Positions 5,316-5,690 of a stretch of 5,690 bases of DNA are shown one piece after another. Each line of letters opens with the position of its first letter. Positions within the stretch are counted from its first letter, which is position 1. The DNA lies in NCBI GenBank assembly GCA_937976325.1, contig CALJSD010000224.1:1-5690 (forward strand). The letters are read 5' to 3'. This stretch comes from an uncultured Carnobacterium sp. (GTDB taxonomy: Bacteria > Bacillota > Bacilli > Lactobacillales > Aerococcaceae). Both the position numbers and the translations under genes were made by a program. A model generated the notes under the pieces. The model saw nothing but the letters and a program-made list of their open reading frames with translations. It was not told the origin of the DNA and ran no database searches.

Positions 5316-5690
5316 ATGAATCAAAAAGATAGAATTTTAGAATTAGTAGACAAAGGAATTATTTCAGCAGAGGAAGCAGTAGTCTTACTCGAAAAAATGG
5401 GTGAAAAGGCTAGCGCGAAAGAACAACCAACTTCAAGCCAAGTCGATTCTGTATTAGAAAGTGTAGCGAGTGTATTTACAAAATTCTCAGCTCAAAGCGA
5501 CCAAACAGATGAATCGATTCAAGCGGTCTTAAAACGTACAAAAGAAATCGATCGCCGTATCGATGAAATCAAAACGGCTGAGCAACTTGAACCGTTGACA
5601 GTAGATGAAGAGATGGAACTCGTTCGCTTGCAAGAAGAAGCGGAACAGTTGAACAACCAATATAAGAGCTTGTTACAAGAGAAAAAACAA
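5316..5690 (+). CDS. LiaX-like helical protein, N-terminal 125 residues (3' end off the window)
   Basis: An open frame runs from an ATG with a strong site (AAGGGGGAAA, 5301-5310) to the window edge. The N-terminus RILELVDKGIISAEEAVVLLEKMG is the short helix-turn-helix-like module found at the start of LiaX and related DUF4097-type proteins of Lactobacillales. It is followed by a polar linker (about 30-42) and a long charged, heptad-rich stretch from about residue 45 to the edge (KRTKEIDRRIDEIK, LVRLQEEAEQLNNQYKSLL) that looks like coiled coil. There is no signal peptide. In Enterococcus, LiaX is a LiaR-controlled protein found at the cell surface that senses daptomycin and antimicrobial peptides; its C-terminal half is a beta-strand DUF4097 domain, which would lie beyond this window. 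The assignment rests on the N-terminus only, so other coiled-coil proteins with this leading module remain possible. Confidence 0.68.
   Translation, partial: MNQKDRILELVDKGIISAEEAVVLLEKMGEKASAKEQPTSSQVDSVLESVASVFTKFSAQSDQTDESIQAVLKRTKEIDRRIDEIKTAEQLEPLTVDEEMELVRLQEEAEQLNNQYKSLLQEKKQ

Noticed and set aside
1..5690. CRISPR arrays, insertion sequences, tRNA or rRNA genes
   Set aside because: No regularly spaced direct repeats, no transposase reading frame and no cloverleaf or rRNA-like sequence was seen on either strand.

Overview
The window looks chromosomal and comes from a low-to-moderate G+C Gram-positive bacterium, most probably a member of the Lactobacillales. Three things point there: strong Shine-Dalgarno sites, the tRNA/rRNA methyltransferase gene order trmN6-like / GIY-YIG / rsmI that is known from Bacillus and relatives (yabB-yazA-yabC), and a gene start at the right edge that resembles the enterococcal/lactic LiaX family. 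A genus cannot be assigned from this sequence alone; a Carnobacteriaceae- or Aerococcaceae-like host-associated coccus is a guess.

Left block, + strand, 1-2856: a tightly packed three-gene operon. It starts with the C-terminal ~405 residues of a type I sulfatase whose N-terminus lies outside the window. One base after its stop comes a formylglycine-generating enzyme (FGE, sulfatase-modifying factor) that keeps both active-site cysteines. Its stop codon overlaps by one base the start of an 8-TM TauE/SafE-family anion exporter. Together they make a compact module: a sulfatase, the enzyme that creates its catalytic formylglycine, and a membrane exporter that could dispose of the released sulfate or sulfite. 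A strong 12-bp hairpin terminator closes the operon at 2859-2888.

Middle, 2857-3149: a 293-bp gap between two convergent operons. Beyond the terminator it holds an unusual ~190-bp element with long imperfect inverted arms (2940-2986 against 3081-3131), an internal terminator-like hairpin (3006-3042), and alternative pairings that would exclude the long-range stem. It may be a miniature inverted-repeat element or a structured RNA. This is the least explained part of the window.

Right block, - strand, 5099 down to 3150: a translationally coupled RNA-modification operon, trmN6-like tRNA methyltransferase, then a GIY-YIG family protein (ATGA overlap), then rsmI (26-base overlap). The 216-bp divergent gap 5100-5315 carries a good promoter on the + strand for the last gene, and a weaker candidate on the - strand for the methyltransferase operon. 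The last gene (5316 to the window edge) is the N-terminal 125 residues of a helical, coiled-coil-rich protein resembling LiaX, the surface protein linked to the LiaFSR cell-envelope stress response.
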